A DNA stretch of 64,000 nt from Hydra vulgaris (GCF_038396675.1 NC_088924.1:38574001-38638000); one strand, 5' to 3'. Shown: positions 36,296 to 49,410, numbered from the stretch's first letter. A program made the numbers and translations. Notes: generated by a model not told the origin, from the sequence alone.

Positions 36296-37145
36296 TCAGT
36301 CACTACAGGTGGAGAAACCACTCAAGTATTGACCTGCTCTTAGAAAATTTATGTAAAAAATTGGCTCTACCATCTTGCTGCTTGATGTTTCTTGATGTTC
36401 TAACATCTTGGTGCTTGATGTTTGTCGTAAAGCGCTTACAAGTTTCTTTAATCCGTTGTTTGACAGACCTGTATTTAATTTTACATTTACTAGAGCGGTC
36501 ACTTTTGGAATGCTTGATTGTGACTGGGCACTACTTTAACCTAAAACCTAAACGTATATATTTTTTGTTTATTATTAACTTTTTTTAGAAAGTATGTGTA
36601 AAACTTTCAAATTGTATGTTTTTAAAAAGATTAGAAACTTGTCAAAAATATATATTTCCTGAAATCTATTTAGTCTTATTTTTTAATAGTCAAAACCTTC
36701 TTTCAAAATGCATGCAAAAACTATTTAATTGTAAATATTTACCGAGGGTAATTGTAATCGGAGGCCCACTGAAAAGCTAGATAATTCACCAAGATAATTC
36801 TTTATTGGAATTAACTCAAGATGCAACTTGTTCGACTGGTTTGGCATCCTTATATGCTAAAGATTGAAGGTTTTCCATGAACTCTATTAAAGAGCTTTGG
36901 TGTGCCAAACATTTTCCTAAAGGGCTGAAGCCTGTGCTGCAATGCACACTTAGTTCTTTCTCAATAGTGGTTTGCTCTTCAAGAGGATGTTTGATTGCAG
37001 CAATGAACGACCAATTCGGCAAATTAAGCAAAAATGCGTGGCGCTTTTTAGTTCATGCCTCACTTGTATTGACTTAAAATCAAAAGAAGCAGGGAGAGCA
37101 ACTAACTTTCTTTTTTTATTTTCTGCAGGAAAGTTCTGCACTATT
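36296..37145 (-). pseudogene. Transposon gene fragment (FDFKSIxVRHELKSATHFCLIC family)
   Basis: On the minus strand from 37145: RKLVALPASFDFKSIQVRHE, LKSATHFCLICRIGRS, a frameshift, FIAAIKHPLEEQTTIEKELS, CSTGFSPLGKCLAHQSSLIE, then further down (36502-36296) GLSNNGLKKLVSALRQT and FLRAGQYLSGF. A Cys-rich block followed by GLxKLxxxLR is a layout I recall from a large hydra/aphid transposon-derived family. Several Cys of the metal-binding block look mutated (CSTGFSPLGKC). Frameshifts make it non-functional. Confidence 0.5.
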
Positions 37146-37429
37146 CGCAGTAAAGTAGTTCTGTACTATTTGCAGAGTCTTTGTGGTACCCGAAGTAAGC
37201 TGTATTTAACATTATTTCAGAAGAGCAGGCTCACAAACATTCAATTTTCATCGTGAACCTTGGCATTTTGACATTACTTTAAATCTAACTTCACTAAATC
37301 AAACTTTGCCTTTTACAAAAGTTAACTTAAATTTATATCAAACTGTAAGTATGTTAAGTGGATAACAATCCATTTAACATACCTAAAAATTTATTAAAAA
37401 TTAATAAAATCAAGAAAATATTTATTTAA

Positions 37430-37510
37430 ATTACAAGGAACTAGTTCTTGAACAACTCTGTTCTTACAAAAAACTAGTTCTTGAATAATTCTGTCCTTAC
37501 AAGGAAATAG
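37430..37510. repeat. Tandem duplication, about 37-bp unit
   Basis: Two diverged copies of 'aaactagttcttgaataatt ctgtccttacaa'. Confidence 0.6.
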
Positions 37511-37909
37511 TTATTTAAATTAATGATACTAGTCACGCTTACTGACAATTTTGATAAGATCTTATTTTATGACACTGTCCAAAACCGATTTTTACTGTTC
37601 TTCAATAAACTATTTTCCCTTTCATAGTACCTTTCTCTTTTTTTATAAAGATTTTCTCTTTTTATGCTTTTGCAATTATTTTTATCAAACTTATACAAAT
37701 TTTGTTGCAAAATAACCCTAATCTGTAAAGATTAATTTCAAAAAAGTCAATTATCATCATCGTTATAAAAAAATATTTGGTTTTCTCATAGTTTTTCTGT
37801 TTTAAGATAAATAAATATTTTTTTATTTTCAAGTATACATACAAATATTATATTATATAAATACCTGTTATATCAGTTTTAAACAACAATAAAATACACG
37901 TTATTTAAA

Positions 37910-38061
37910 AGGAGTTTTCCTCTCACGTAACGGCTAATTGGCGTTATGTTTAAGGCAATTTTGCTATGAAAAAACATAACGTTAAAACCATTATGTTATT
38001 TTCATACATACTAAGTATTAAACGTAACGGCAATTAACCGTTATATGCGAGGAAAACTCCC
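37910..38061. mobile_element. Foldback MITE, about 43-nt imperfect arms
   Basis: Ends ggagttttcctctcacgtaa and (inverse) ggagttttcctcgcatataa. Pairing extends through taacgg(c/t)taattg(g/c)cgtta(t/c)gtttaa. The core is AT-rich. No target duplication resolved. Confidence 0.6.
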
Positions 38062-38597
38062 GTTGTTTTTTATTTGCTATGTAGGTATCCCTAGAAAATC
38101 TTTTTGACCATAGAATATGATTTTTACTCTATGCATAAACCAAGTCAAATAACGCTTTAAATGACAATCTTTAAATGACAAATTAATATTTTTTTCTATA
38201 AATAAAAATGGAACTTGTATCAATAAAAGAAATGTATTAAAAATTGTTGTTATTACATAATAGAGCACTCACGCAACCATCATTTTAAAAATAGTGATCG
38301 AATATCACAGTGGTTGGTAACATTTTGAAGTATAAGTAGCAAAACATTAATTAAATAATTTTTTGGTACAGTAAAAGACACTTTGACGTAAAAAACTTCG
38401 ACTCCTTTGCTTCCTTTAGGTTTAATTTAACATTTTATGTAATTAACCCACAGAATCTACAAAAATTTAACAAAAGATTCTAAATAAAATCAGTGAAAAC
38501 TTGTTGTTTTTTTTGTGTGAAGATTTTGTCTTATTTTTTGATTTTTAACATTTCTAGCGTATATTGGAATCTAAATTAAAAAGTATGTTTTCTTTTA

Positions 38598-38675
38598 AAT
38601 CTAAAACTTAAAGTTTAAAAAAAGGATATACCGTATAAATCTAAAACTTAAAGATTAAAAAAAGTATATACCGTA
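38598..38675. repeat. Tandem duplication, about 42-bp unit, 2 copies
   Basis: Two copies of taaatctaaaacttaaag(t/a)tt aaaaaaagtatataccgta. Confidence 0.6.
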
Positions 38676-38874
38676 TGATACTTTAATGAGCGCTAAGTAT
38701 ACAGCTTTGCTACAAGTATTCTATATTTCATTATTTAAATTATTTTCTTTTAGCTTCGATTTGAAACTATTTATAGTTGTAAGCCTTTTAATCTAATAAT
38801 TGATTATTATGTACCATGATTGAGGACTTCTGGTAGTAATTGAAAACTTGGTAGTTTCAAAATAAGTTTAAATA

Positions 38875-39037
38875 GCAGCCGTGGCGCAGTGATTAAAGTT
38901 CTGGCTCAGAACCCAAAGGTCCCGGGTTCGACGACGGCCCTAGCCCAATAAGCGACATTGGTAAGTAAGGGGCGTGAACCTCAAGTTAAATCCGTGATAT
39001 GACCGTAAGGACTTCTGGGAGCACTTAAAAAAAAAAT
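38875..39037 (+). mobile_element. tRNA-derived SINE, family A, copy 1 (with head)
   Basis: The head gcagccgtggcgcagtgatt has an A-box-like TGGCGCAGTGA (38882) and a B box GGTTCGACGAC (38925-38935). The body includes ggggcgtgaacct and ends gaccgtaaggacttctggga gcactt + poly-A. The same 3' body occurs at 39552, 55129 and 56287. It is not a functional tRNA: the acceptor ends do not pair. Confidence 0.75.
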
Positions 39038-39329
39038 TATAAGGAGGATCGAAAAAATTAAATTTTTTATGACTCTTATGGGATAGAGTGGAAAGGTTAT
39101 ACATAATTAACCTCTGTTCAACATTTCACCGCCCTGAAATAATGTTTTGAAATTTCAAGTCTTATGCGAGGCATGGAACTTGAAATTTCAAAAATTCAGT
39201 TTGTCTCCACTACTTTTTTACAAAATTTTCAAATGTTACAGCAGGTTGTATGCAATAGTTGCCCGGTTGTATTTGCGCGGTTGATTACGTAGCAAAGTTT
39301 AAAGCCCTGCAGAAATACACTGTTCATTG

Positions 39330-39407
39330 TTTTACTACCATTTATTCAACATAAACTTGAGCCGTCACTAGGCAGTTCAAGTTTATGTTGAATAAATGGT
39401 AGTAAAA
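39330..39407. repeat. Perfect hairpin, 31-nt arms, 16-nt loop
   Basis: Left arm 39330-39360, right arm 39377-39407, exact reverse complements. Confidence 0.95.
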
Positions 39408-39551
39408 TAAATAGATTATATATGAATTGAGAAATAAGTATTTAAAATTAAAAGTAAAAAACTTTGTGTTTTAATAGGTTTTTAGATTTTGTACTGTCTC
39501 TAGTACAAATATAATTGCACAAATGCAATATATTGCATAAATAGTCACCAT

Positions 39552-39668
39552 TGGGCAAGTTTTATAATATCGGTAAGGAAGGAGGCGTGAACTTCCTTTC
39601 AAATGCTCTTCCGCGTTGTTCTGAGATAAAACCATAAGGACTTCTTGGGGAATCTAAAATAAAAAGAC
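39552..39668 (+). mobile_element. SINE family A, copy 2 (headless)
   Basis: It matches the body of the copy at 55129: gggcaagttttata, aaggaggcgtgaacttcctt tcaaatgctcttccgcg, aaggacttcttggg, A-rich end. The 5' tRNA-like part is absent. Confidence 0.7.
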
Positions 39669-40387
39669 AAAACAAAAAATACAGACAGCTTTTTCTGATT
39701 TCAACGTGGAACAAATAAACCCATCCCGTTTGTAATAATCACACACTTTATTTGAGGCCACTGAACTTTCAAATCTCAAAGTGTCCAATCATCTCACCTG
39801 ATTCTTGTACCTTTATGAATCATACATGCCAAGGAGTCTGATTTTCATTATTTTCATCTTAACATTCAGCATCGTGAGTAGAATGTTTTCTAGAGATGCT
39901 AAGTAAGCATTCCAAGAAGTCACTGGGTCTATGACGCTGTGTTTAATTTGATCCAAGTATCTGGATGACAGAATGAAATGGTAAAGATGCCGAGCTCCAT
40001 TAATTAAATGGTGGATTTTGATGCGGATATATATTTTACAAAAATATGCTAACAGAATAACTTATGTCCAAAGAACATTTTTAAATCCACCACAAACATT
40101 AAAATATGTTACATCAACTGTTTCAATATAAAATAATGGCTTATTGTTATTCAAAATTATTTAGCAATCAAAATTAAGTATTATATCATGCTAAGTAGCG
40201 ATTAATTACACACCTTGTGTAACTGAAAGCAGTACCTCATGTATCTATCCGAGTCTTGAACTACCTTTTAGCTTTGACAAAAATCTCAATAACCAAATTT
40301 TATAATTGCTTAAATTATGCCAGCCATTTTGACAATCTATAAAAAGACTAGTATGCGTAAAGAAATTCATAAGATTTTGCTTAGGTA

Positions 40388-40636
40388 CCCAGGAAAATAA
40401 GTTATATAAAATTTCTATAAGCGTTTGATTCATATGGCCTATAGAAACTCTATATTTCTATAGAAATTGCTATGAAACATTTTTTTCCATAGAAAAAAAA
40501 GCAGAAAAAAATTTTCTATAGGAATTTTTATAGAAATTAACAGAGATTCTATAGAAATTCTACAAGTTCTAAAGAATTTCTGAAGGCCATATGTTTCAAA
40601 AGCTTATAGATGTTCTATAGAGTTTTTTTTCCTGGG
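40388..40636. mobile_element. 249-bp MITE with TA target duplication
   Basis: Ends CCCAGGAAAA and TTTTCCTGGG with inverted arms of about 52 nt (about 80% matching, ending at catatggcc / ggccatatg). TA lies on both sides (40386-40387 and 40637-40638). The interior is full of 'tctatagaa' palindromes. A TA duplication suggests a Tc1/mariner-type non-autonomous element. Confidence 0.75.
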
Positions 40637-43600
40637 TATAACGCTCCTTGAGATAAGGTAGTTGCGACAATCAATATTTTTTTTTTGCTTGTGAAAATTC
40701 ACACATAAAAAAATTATATATACGGTCCATTTCCAAATATCTTAACTTAAAGGCAAAAGAAGTTTTTCAGCTCATATAAAAAAACTTTAGGAGAGTTTAG
40801 CTCAACATAAGTTGTCTGCATTATTTTTGCTGAATATTAAAAGCGATACTTACAAAGTACTGTAGAACAGCTAGATTGTAATAACATTGTTAACAAAAAT
40901 TGCCACGATGCAATGCACGAAAATTCCAATTTAATTTTAACCTGTTTAATCAAACTTATAGTTGTTGTTATTATTTTTTAATTTATACACTCCTGGTTGA
41001 CATTATAAAATTTATGTAACCGAAAAGCAATTAAAATTGAATAAAGCAATAAAAAATAATTACGGTTAAAAATATCAAAATTCATTGTAATCGCTTGCAT
41101 TACCTTGTATATATTTTACAATTGAACTTAACTCCTACTTGGAGGGAGCCCGCTACATATGTATGGCATAGAGACTTTACAATTCATAAAACGGCTCTGG
41201 CTGTGTTTGAAAAAAAATTGAAATAATTACCAATTTAGGTCAAAAAAGCTATTTAATAAAAAGTCCGATTTATTTTATTTATGTAGAAATGAATATAATG
41301 AATATAAAATATTACTTATAACAGTAATACTATTTAAAATGTTATGCAACATGAAAGCTACACAGAAAAAACAGAAACGTACAACGAACAAAAAAAAAAT
41401 TTAGACTTAGCACAAATAGACTTATTTCAAGTTGTTGAACTGGGCATTAAACAAATAGATTTGATAACCATGAATGCAATTGTCTGAAAAAGTCAGAAAA
41501 ATTTTGTTTTGTTATACTATGAAAAACCTTACCACAACCAAAAGCATTATTAATTAACATCCTAACATATCGATAACAACAGTTATTAGTAATTAAATTG
41601 TTTAATTGCTATTTCCTATATTTTTTTAAAACAGATTTTTCATTATGATAACAAACACTATTGATGATTTTCTAGATGGTCTCTATTACTAAAAATAATT
41701 AACTTATATTTAATTTACTTTATATTAATATCTTTTTGTAATAATTACAGTCAGTGAAAATAAAACAATGAAATAGATTAATTAATACAATTAACTTCAA
41801 AAATAATGAGATAAAGTTAAAAACGTCTTAACATTTTTTGTTAGAAAAGAACTCATTGTCGAGCGTGTATTTTATATTGAACTCAAGGTTGGTGTGTTGA
41901 ATTTTTGCATGAAAATCATAGGTCATTTTCTATGTCAAAAAAATACGTCACCAAAGCTGAAAATTTTTGGCGTCTTATTTACAAAAATTTCATAATACTG
42001 CTTTGCTTTCAATTGATATTAAAAAAATTGATCAATCAAAATTAAAAATTGCTCAAGCTTTTTAAGTACCAACTCAGCCTACTTCGTTATCTTCGTCCTG
42101 CTTCGTTGATATTAAGTACATCCGAGGTGCTTGAGAAATTAAAAAAAGAAAATGAATGCAAAAAAGAAAACCAAGTAAAGAAACTTTAGATGAATTATTT
42201 CAAGTAATATACTTTTCATTTGTTCATAGTTATCTTTTCTTTTGAGGTATTGCATGGGGAAGTACCAAAATACATGGGGAAGTACCAAAATTTTTCATAA
42301 GTACTTCCACAAAACTTTTCATAATTTTGTCGCTTCAAAATCGTATTTAAAACTTAGTTCATTTCTAGTTCAATATTGCGGACCATTTCTATTATAAATA
42401 TTATCAAAAATAAAACTCTTGATTATAGTTGAAAAAAGAAAGCATTTCTTGTTAGAAAAAAAAATTGGATTTTAAACATTTTTTTTAAATTAGTGCTTAA
42501 GATGATTACATTGAAATAAGTCATCATTACTCGATTATTTTGTCTTAACCTTACTTATTTCTTATTAAAATAAAAATTCATATGCTATTGTTTATTTATA
42601 AAATCTGATTTTACATTTTATCGTTTGTAATATCTGTGTGGAACTATATTGTATTTTACTTTTTAGTTTTCAAAACTCTTCAACATTATAATTTTTACTT
42701 TGTTGCATAAACTAAATGTGAAAATGCCGAAGGGGCTCCAAATGAAAATATATGTCGTCTCCGTGCTCCGGCCATTAGCTTTATATGTACGATCTTTCTT
42801 ATTGTAAATGTTATTATACCACAATTAAAATTAAAATAATAAGACGAAGATATCAAGAGATGAGAAAGTGCTGTGGAGCTTGGAAAGAAGCATTACTATC
42901 TCAAAACAACATGTGCAACCAATGTAAAGTCCAACATGTGAATCTTCTACTTGCAAGTTTTGTCCTATTTACCCTAAAATTAAAAAATTATGGAGATGCT
43001 TTTTGCATGAAAAAATGACGCGAACCTGTTTTAAAAATGATTAGTAGTGATCTTTTTGGTAATGTTTTAAGATTTTGTAATAAATAATATTAATTACATA
43101 TTGCTACCATTTGTATCTTGTTTGATGAAATTGTAATCGCATACAGGAAATCTTAGATAAATGTGTCATGTTTTTATAATTTTAAATGTGTTAATTAAAT
43201 ATGTCAATTAAATGTGTCATGGTTTTGATTGTGAAGATGTTTTTTATAAAAAAAAATGTTTGGTTTTAAAGCTTAAGAAATAGAAAAATTTAGTTAAAAA
43301 GTTAAATGACTTTATTGTGGGTGCGTTGATAGGTATAAACATGATGGTCAAATCTATTGGTTGTTAGCCCAGCAGCAATATTCACATTCTTTCCTTAAGT
43401 TTAACGGAGCTTTTGTCGAAAATTTTATTACAATATTTCTGAGTAAAGAATTGACGAAAACTTTATTTAAATTTGTTTAAATAAACTAATACTAAAATAA
43501 AACAATTTTATTTAAAAAATTATATTTTTAAAGATTTTTTTTATTAATGTAGTTAAAAAGAAATATTTGACTAACGCTCCGTTAAGCTTAACGGATAGAT

Positions 43601-43867
43601 GAGAATATGGCTACTGTTCTCCAACTAGAAATATGTCTGTTAATACCAAATCTTAAGTTGTTAGTTTTAGCAGTATATGCAGCTTGTTTATTACATGATA
43701 AATATTTAAGTTATAAACTACATTTTTGCCCTTACATGTAATATTAATTTCCAAATAGTCCTATCAAATTTTTTAAACTAATCTAATTTATCACCATTCA
43801 TCTTTGCATTTAAATAATCTTATCCTTTTGTTAACTTCTACAATATTTGAAGAATGTAAATAATTTA

Positions 43868-43904
43868 TGATAATTTATGAAGAATTTTTCTTCATAAATT
43901 ATCA
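43868..43904. repeat. Perfect hairpin, 17-nt arms, 3-nt loop
   Basis: Arms 43868-43884 and 43888-43904 are exact reverse complements. Confidence 0.9.
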
Positions 43905-44014
43905 AGGTTGTTTACAAGCCTTGATGGATATTAAAATATTTTTAATTCTTTCATTTGAAGATACTTTAAGTAGAAAGTTTCAGTTACAAAAGAATGACAA
44001 TTAAGATTATGACG

Positions 44015-44115
44015 TCTGTTTGTTACTTGAACCTGTCATTGCCAACAACAGCATTACTGATAATATTTTGTTACTTGAACCTGCCATTGCCAAAAACAGC
44101 ATTACTGATAATATT
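44015..44115. repeat. Tandem duplication, about 54-bp unit
   Basis: Two copies of ttacttgaacctg(t/c)cattg ccaa(c/a)aacagcattactga taatatttt. Confidence 0.85.
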
Positions 44116-45879
44116 TTTTTAGGTCTCTACTGCTTGTATTAAAATATTTATTAAAATATGTGTGTTTTTGATATTTAACTTTAGTTTTAATATAAATCCT
44201 TTTGAGATTTTGTTTACCGATTTGACAACATTTTACATATCGATTCGGATATAAAAGAATTCACTCGGAAATGATTCAGAAAATCGTAAAATGACATTTA
44301 ATATTGTTAATCCTTATCCCAACACTCGACGTAATCTAGAGATAAAAGCCATAATGTTCTGGATAGAAAAATATAAAGATTTACACCCAAGTACATGATA
44401 AAGCCAGCGTCCTTTATTTTATATTACAATATTAATGAACAGTTATTTCACCAAAAACCGTACATGATTTTGGTATAGATGGTATGGTACAGCCATGGTA
44501 CAGATTTTGCATCTGATTATGCATATCTTGCTAATAATTTTTAAAAATTGAAAAAGCTCTAAAAATAATTTTTATAACAATAAGTTGATCTTCTTAAAAA
44601 CATTTTTTTTTCAACTTAGTGCAAGTGGATGACTTTACGTATAAAACACAACTAATCAAAAAACCTTTAGACTGTAGGACTTAGGCTAAGATAAGTATTT
44701 TTTTGGATTCCAACGTTCGCTAGGTTATCTTTTGCATAAAACATTTATCTATTGCTTGCTAATATTGCAAAAAAAAAAAAAATTTAAATAATATAAAAAA
44801 ATCATTAATGTAAAAAAGAATCATTTAAACGGTGACTGCAACACAATATAGTTTGTATATATAAATTTAATTTATATATGATTAATATTAGTATTAAAGA
44901 TTAATTGAATAATACTATCATCATAATGAACATGCTGTGTTATCATCAGATTCAGTGTGATCATCAGATTCAGTGTGATTCAAAGGTAAGAATAAAAAGT
45001 TACTGTAAAGTACCTAAGTAAAAATGTTTCAAAAACAAAATTAAAAAAAAATGTCTTTATTATTAAATGCATATGTTGATAAAATTTGCTGTTGGTATTT
45101 ATTATTTATTGTTTAAATGCATTTTGCAATATCAGTGCTCCAAAAATTTACAAATAACGTAAACATCAGTTACGCTAAAATCAATTTATGACAATCCAAA
45201 TAATAAAAAAACGCTAGCTAAATTTGAAACTTGTTGTTCAAATTTAGCCAGCGCCAACTAAGCGCTTAAGTAGTATTTCGTACGCAAAAATATTGATCAA
45301 TATGTTGAAGTCTATTCGGCTTTCCGCGAATAACCTATTGGTTATAACTATTTCCTGCGATGCTTTGTATGTTTAAGCCATGCTCTTTATATAGTTTTTA
45401 TAGTTCATGTTAGTTTAGCTTCATGTTATCTTCTCATCTTCTTCTTACTTACTTTATAATATATGATAGTAACTAAAACCTGTAGTTATTTATATACGTA
45501 AGCCGTTGAGTAGATTAAAGTACTCAATACAATAACGGACGCTACTTTGGATTCGTCTTAATGACTATTTGTGGCTGTTTCTATGCTAAGCTGCTGACAA
45601 TACCTTCAGATAAAATAGCTTTGTATATCACATTAAAGCAAAATGTAGCATGAAATTCAAATAAATAAGATTTTTAAGCATTTTTATTTAATAAGTTTTT
45701 AACATCAGCTAATAAAATACTAACTTTTTTTGAAAGTAATGCTTAGAAATATATCTATAAATGTTATAAATGTGCGAATATAGGTATATATTTAATAATG
45801 CAATCGTGTATGAGTAAACAAAAAAATTCTAAATGTCAGTTGTAAAGTATTGTAAACCACAGTTACTAAGAATTGTAAC

Positions 45880-46162
45880 CTAGCAAACATGCTCTAGCGG
45901 GTTCTCAGTGGACCTATATAGACATTTTTAGCAGACCACTGTAGTTTTACTCATCGGTTATTTAGTGGACCATTATTGGCAGCCGCCAAAAGTGGCTAAC
46001 CAATGATTAGTCACTATTAAAATGTCGAAAAATTATCGCCTTGACATTTATAGCGGATGCCACTAATGGTTCATTTAGTAACAGATGAGCAAAACTCCAA
46101 TGAACTGCTAAAAAATGCCTATACAGGTCCACTGTAACTCCACTAAAACAATGCTTGCTGGG
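45880..46162. mobile_element. Foldback MITE family M, copy 1
   Basis: Termini ctagcaaacatg and cattgcttgctgg-like inverse; about 95-nt inverted arms share cagtggacct(a/g)tata(g)gcatttttagcag...ttttgctcat. Two further copies lie at 48230 and 48639. No ORF. Confidence 0.75.
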
Positions 46163-46249
46163 AAATGTCTTTGACTAAGTATTGTTAATAACGAAGTATT
46201 GAAAATGTCATTTATTAAATTAAAGTTTTACTACACCTTTTCAAGATGA

Positions 46250-46480
46250 AATTGAGAACTTAAAAGTTGTAATTAAAAAAAGTAAGATGTAATTGAGAAA
46301 TACAACATGTAATTTAGAATTCGTAATATGTAATTAAGAAACACAACATGTAAGTAAACCCACAGCATGTAATTTTAAAATGTAATAGAGAAACCCAACA
46401 TGTAAATAAGAAATAGCAATATGTAATTAGAAAAACAAAAGTTGTAATTAAAAATCGTAATATATAAATGAGAATACATT
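46250..46480. repeat. Degenerate repeats of aacatgtaatt(g/a)agaa
   Basis: About ten irregularly spaced copies with drift. Confidence 0.5.
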
Positions 46481-46799
46481 ATTTTTAATTGCGAATTTAT
46501 AATGTAAGCTTAAAGGTCATTATAAAAGATCTTCTTGAACATGCATTTTAATAAATTAATAATATCAAATGTAGCATTTGTATGCAGCAGCAATACAGTA
46601 ATGGATTTGAAAGATCGTTATGTTACTAGTCAATATACTATGAACAGAAAGTCTGTTATTAAATTGAATCCATGCAAGCATTTATTTCACCAAATTTGTT
46701 AACATCTACTTCTGGAACGACCAGAACCAACTATGTTGACAGCTTCAGAACCAACTTTGTTGACATGAAACACATACAACTGAACTAGTTGAAAGAAAA

Positions 46800-47048
46800 C
46801 ATTACGCTTTATCTTTATCGAGTAGATGAAGAGTTATTAAATGTGCTGAGAAAAATGAAAATTGTGTGACTCTGGCGAAAATTTCAGGTGTCAAATATAA
46901 AACAGCTTACAATTGGGAAACGCTAACATGGATTGAAAGTGATTGTTTTTTGACATTAGCGACTATCAAAACAAAAGTATTAGGACACTTTAATATTAGT
47001 GTCTGCGCAACAACAATCACCAATTACCTCAAAGATTGTTTTCATTAA
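46800..47048 (+). pseudogene. Tc1/IS630-like transposase N-terminal remnant
   Basis: It reads RKHYALSLSSR, then RVIKCAEKNENCVTLAKIS GVKYKTAYNWE, then WIESDCFLTLATIKTKVL and FNISVCATTITNYLKDCFH. A helix-turn-helix (GVKYKTAYxW) followed by 'LTLxxIKxKVLxxFxIxVxxTTIxNYL' is the bipartite DNA-binding region of IS630/Tc1-type transposases. The linker between the halves is deleted and no DDE catalytic part follows. Confidence 0.55.
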
Positions 47049-47932
47049 AAAGAGTCACATATATAGTTTCATGTTAATTTAATGTACATAATATTCACGA
47101 GCAGTTCTTGATGATAAGACCTGAAAGCCCTCTGCGAGTCTCCGCGTTCTTTTTTTGTTTTTATTTTTATACCTGTATATTTATTTATGTTTTTTTATTG
47201 TGTTACGATTTTTATCTTAACTACCTTATTGTAAAAATTTATTGAATATTTAAGAAAAAAACAAAAAAACAAAACAAAATTGAAACTCCAAAAGGGCTTG
47301 TAAAGTTTTTTTAAAGGTTTTTAAGCTCTTATTACAGAGACAAATTTTCTAAAATAATTTTAATAAATCACAACGCACAAATTTTATACAATTAAATAAT
47401 GAATTACAAAACTTTTATGAACAGAAAGCAAATAAATGTTAAAAACTCCTTTTTATTAGGCGCATAGAAAAACAGTTATAAAATTTAAGCTTTTGTGATT
47501 TGACTTTTTGGCTTTTTTGTATGTCATTTTTTTTCTATGATCATTGCGACAAGCATCTTCAAGGCTCTCATCTTTTATTGTAGATACTTCACTTAGTCTT
47601 GTATTAGCTAGTTATTTTGGAAAAATAAATAGAAGTTTCGAAAAAATTTTAGTTTTATTCCAAGATTCATTATTTCCAATAGGTAGCACAACGAGCTGAG
47701 GAGTTAGGCAAATTGTTAATCGTTTTTATCTTTTCACTGTCTTCAAAGTCATCGTCTCTAATCGTTAGCCCAACGAGATGAATAATTCGAAAAATATTTC
47801 AAAAAAAATTTTTTTGGTTCGAGAACGAGACCAAGAGTATCATTTTATAATCTTTGTTAAAACCTTCTTTTCTGGACCGCATTTTCTTCTTTTTCTGAAA
47901 TTTAATTTTAACACTTTTTGTCATTTCCAATG

Positions 47933-47994
47933 TAAGCAGGTAAAGTCCAGCATCTGCTTTAATATAAAAGCAGATGCTGGACTTTACCTGCTTA
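47933..47994. repeat. Perfect hairpin, 28-nt arms, 6-nt loop
   Basis: Arms 47933-47960 and 47967-47994 are exact reverse complements around aatata. Two overlapping ORFs across it are artefacts. Confidence 0.95.
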
Positions 47995-48229
47995 AGCAAA
48001 AGTTTAATAAAATTAGTTTTCATTTAGATTTGTTATTTATTAAATATGCCTTCATAATATTAATTATTTGTTATTATATATACATTAAGTAATAATAATA
48101 TACTAATATTAAAGTTGTTCTGAAAATGAAATAATAGCTACAAATTTTAATTCAACAATAATTTGTCATAATTATCATTTGCTGAAAGTCAAAGTTGCTG
48201 TCGGGTGTTGAGTCAGAGTCGGGTGTTTA

Positions 48230-48506
48230 GCAGCAAACATTCTATAATGGAGTTTCAGTGGACTTATATAGGCATTTTGAGCGGACCGCTGTAGTTTTAC
48301 TCATCGGTTACTTACTGGATCAATAGTGGCAGCCACCAAATAGTAGCTAGTCGATAACTAGCCACTAGTAACATATCAAAAAGTTGTCGGTTTTTCGTTT
48401 ATAGCGGTTGCCGCTGATGGTTCACTAATGAACCATAAACAAAACTCCAATAAACTGCTAAAAAATGCCTACATAGGTCCACTGCAAATTAAAGCAATCT
48501 TTGCTG
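48230..48506. mobile_element. Foldback MITE family M, copy 2
   Basis: Ends cagcaaacattctataatgg and, inverted, cagcaaagattgctttaat. Full-length relative of 45880-46162, with the same order of conserved blocks. Confidence 0.75.
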
Positions 48507-48638
48507 TTTATGAACTAATAAGTTAATAAATCCGAGTACGTACCTAGAACAAATTTTTCAGTTTACTGATTACCTAACGTAAGCTCCCTTCTGACTATAA
48601 TATCCAAAGTCTGCTTTGGTCCACTCAGAAACAACTTT

Positions 48639-48836
48639 CCCAGAAAATATTGTTTTAGTGGATTTGCAGTGGACCTCTTTAGGCGTTTTTTAGCGGTTCA
48701 TTGGAGTTTTACTCATACATTACTTAGTGGACCATTAGTGCCAGCCACTATAAATGGAAAGCCGATAACTTTCTGTAATGTTAAAAGTAGTTCGTCATCG
48801 GCTAACCACTTTTGGCGGCTGCCACTAATGATCCAC
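48639..48836. mobile_element. Foldback MITE family M, copy 3 (right part truncated)
   Basis: It starts cccagaaaatattgttttag tggatttgcagtggacct and retains the left arm and part of the right arm up to ggctgccactaatgatcca. Confidence 0.65.
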
Positions 48837-49089
48837 GATCCATGATCTTTTAACATGAATATTGCTCTTGAAGTGTTTCTTAAACTAATTGTTATTCATT
48901 TTAGATTTATAGTTTCCAATAAGTAATTTGTAAAGTATACATATATAATACGGTTATTGCAGATACGTGCGATTGGGGCTCGGTAATAAGATAAATATTT
49001 TTATATATTTTAAAATTGTAAATGTTATAAAACGGTGAAATAAACACACAAACAAAAAAAAACTCTGTTTTAAAAGATTTTCATTAGTA

Positions 49090-49410
49090 AGCATTTGTTA
49101 CAAAATTATTCTTTTGAACATTCCTTATTCTTGTCTAATAAATTCATTTGTTATAAAGTTGGAATTTTGAATATTCCTTATTCTTGTCTAATAAATCCAT
49201 TTCTTAAAAAGTTGGACTTTTAAACATTTCTTATTTTCGTCTTATAAATCCACTTGTTAAAGAGTTGGAATTTCAAACATTCCGTATTCTTGTCTAATAA
49301 ATCCATTTGTTTTAAGTTGGAATTTTGAACATTCCTTATTCTTGTCTAGTAAATCAATTTGTTATAAAGTTGGATTTTTGAAAATTTCTTATTCTTGTCT
49401 AAGAAATTAT
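49090..49410. repeat. Tandem repeat, about 53-bp unit, 6 diverged copies
   Basis: Units of the form attccttattcttgtctaat aaatccatttgttataaagt tggaattttgaac. Confidence 0.85.

Larger units (their letters stand above)
40640..45875. other. 5 kb without a recognised gene
   Basis: AT-rich. It contains a hairpin at 43868-43904 (17-nt arms, 3-nt loop), a 54-bp tandem duplication at 44015-44115, and a 77-codon ORF at 42785-43018 (Cys-containing, GAWKEALLSQNNMCNQCKV) that may be an exon or transposon remnant but that I do not recognise. Confidence 0.5.

Noticed and set aside
38875-38945. Possible tRNA gene
   Set aside because: A and B boxes are present but acceptor and anticodon stems do not pair, and a SINE body with poly-A follows.
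42785-43018. 77-codon ORF with several Cys
   Set aside because: No recognisable domain, no supported splice sites and no composition change; left as unexplained sequence.
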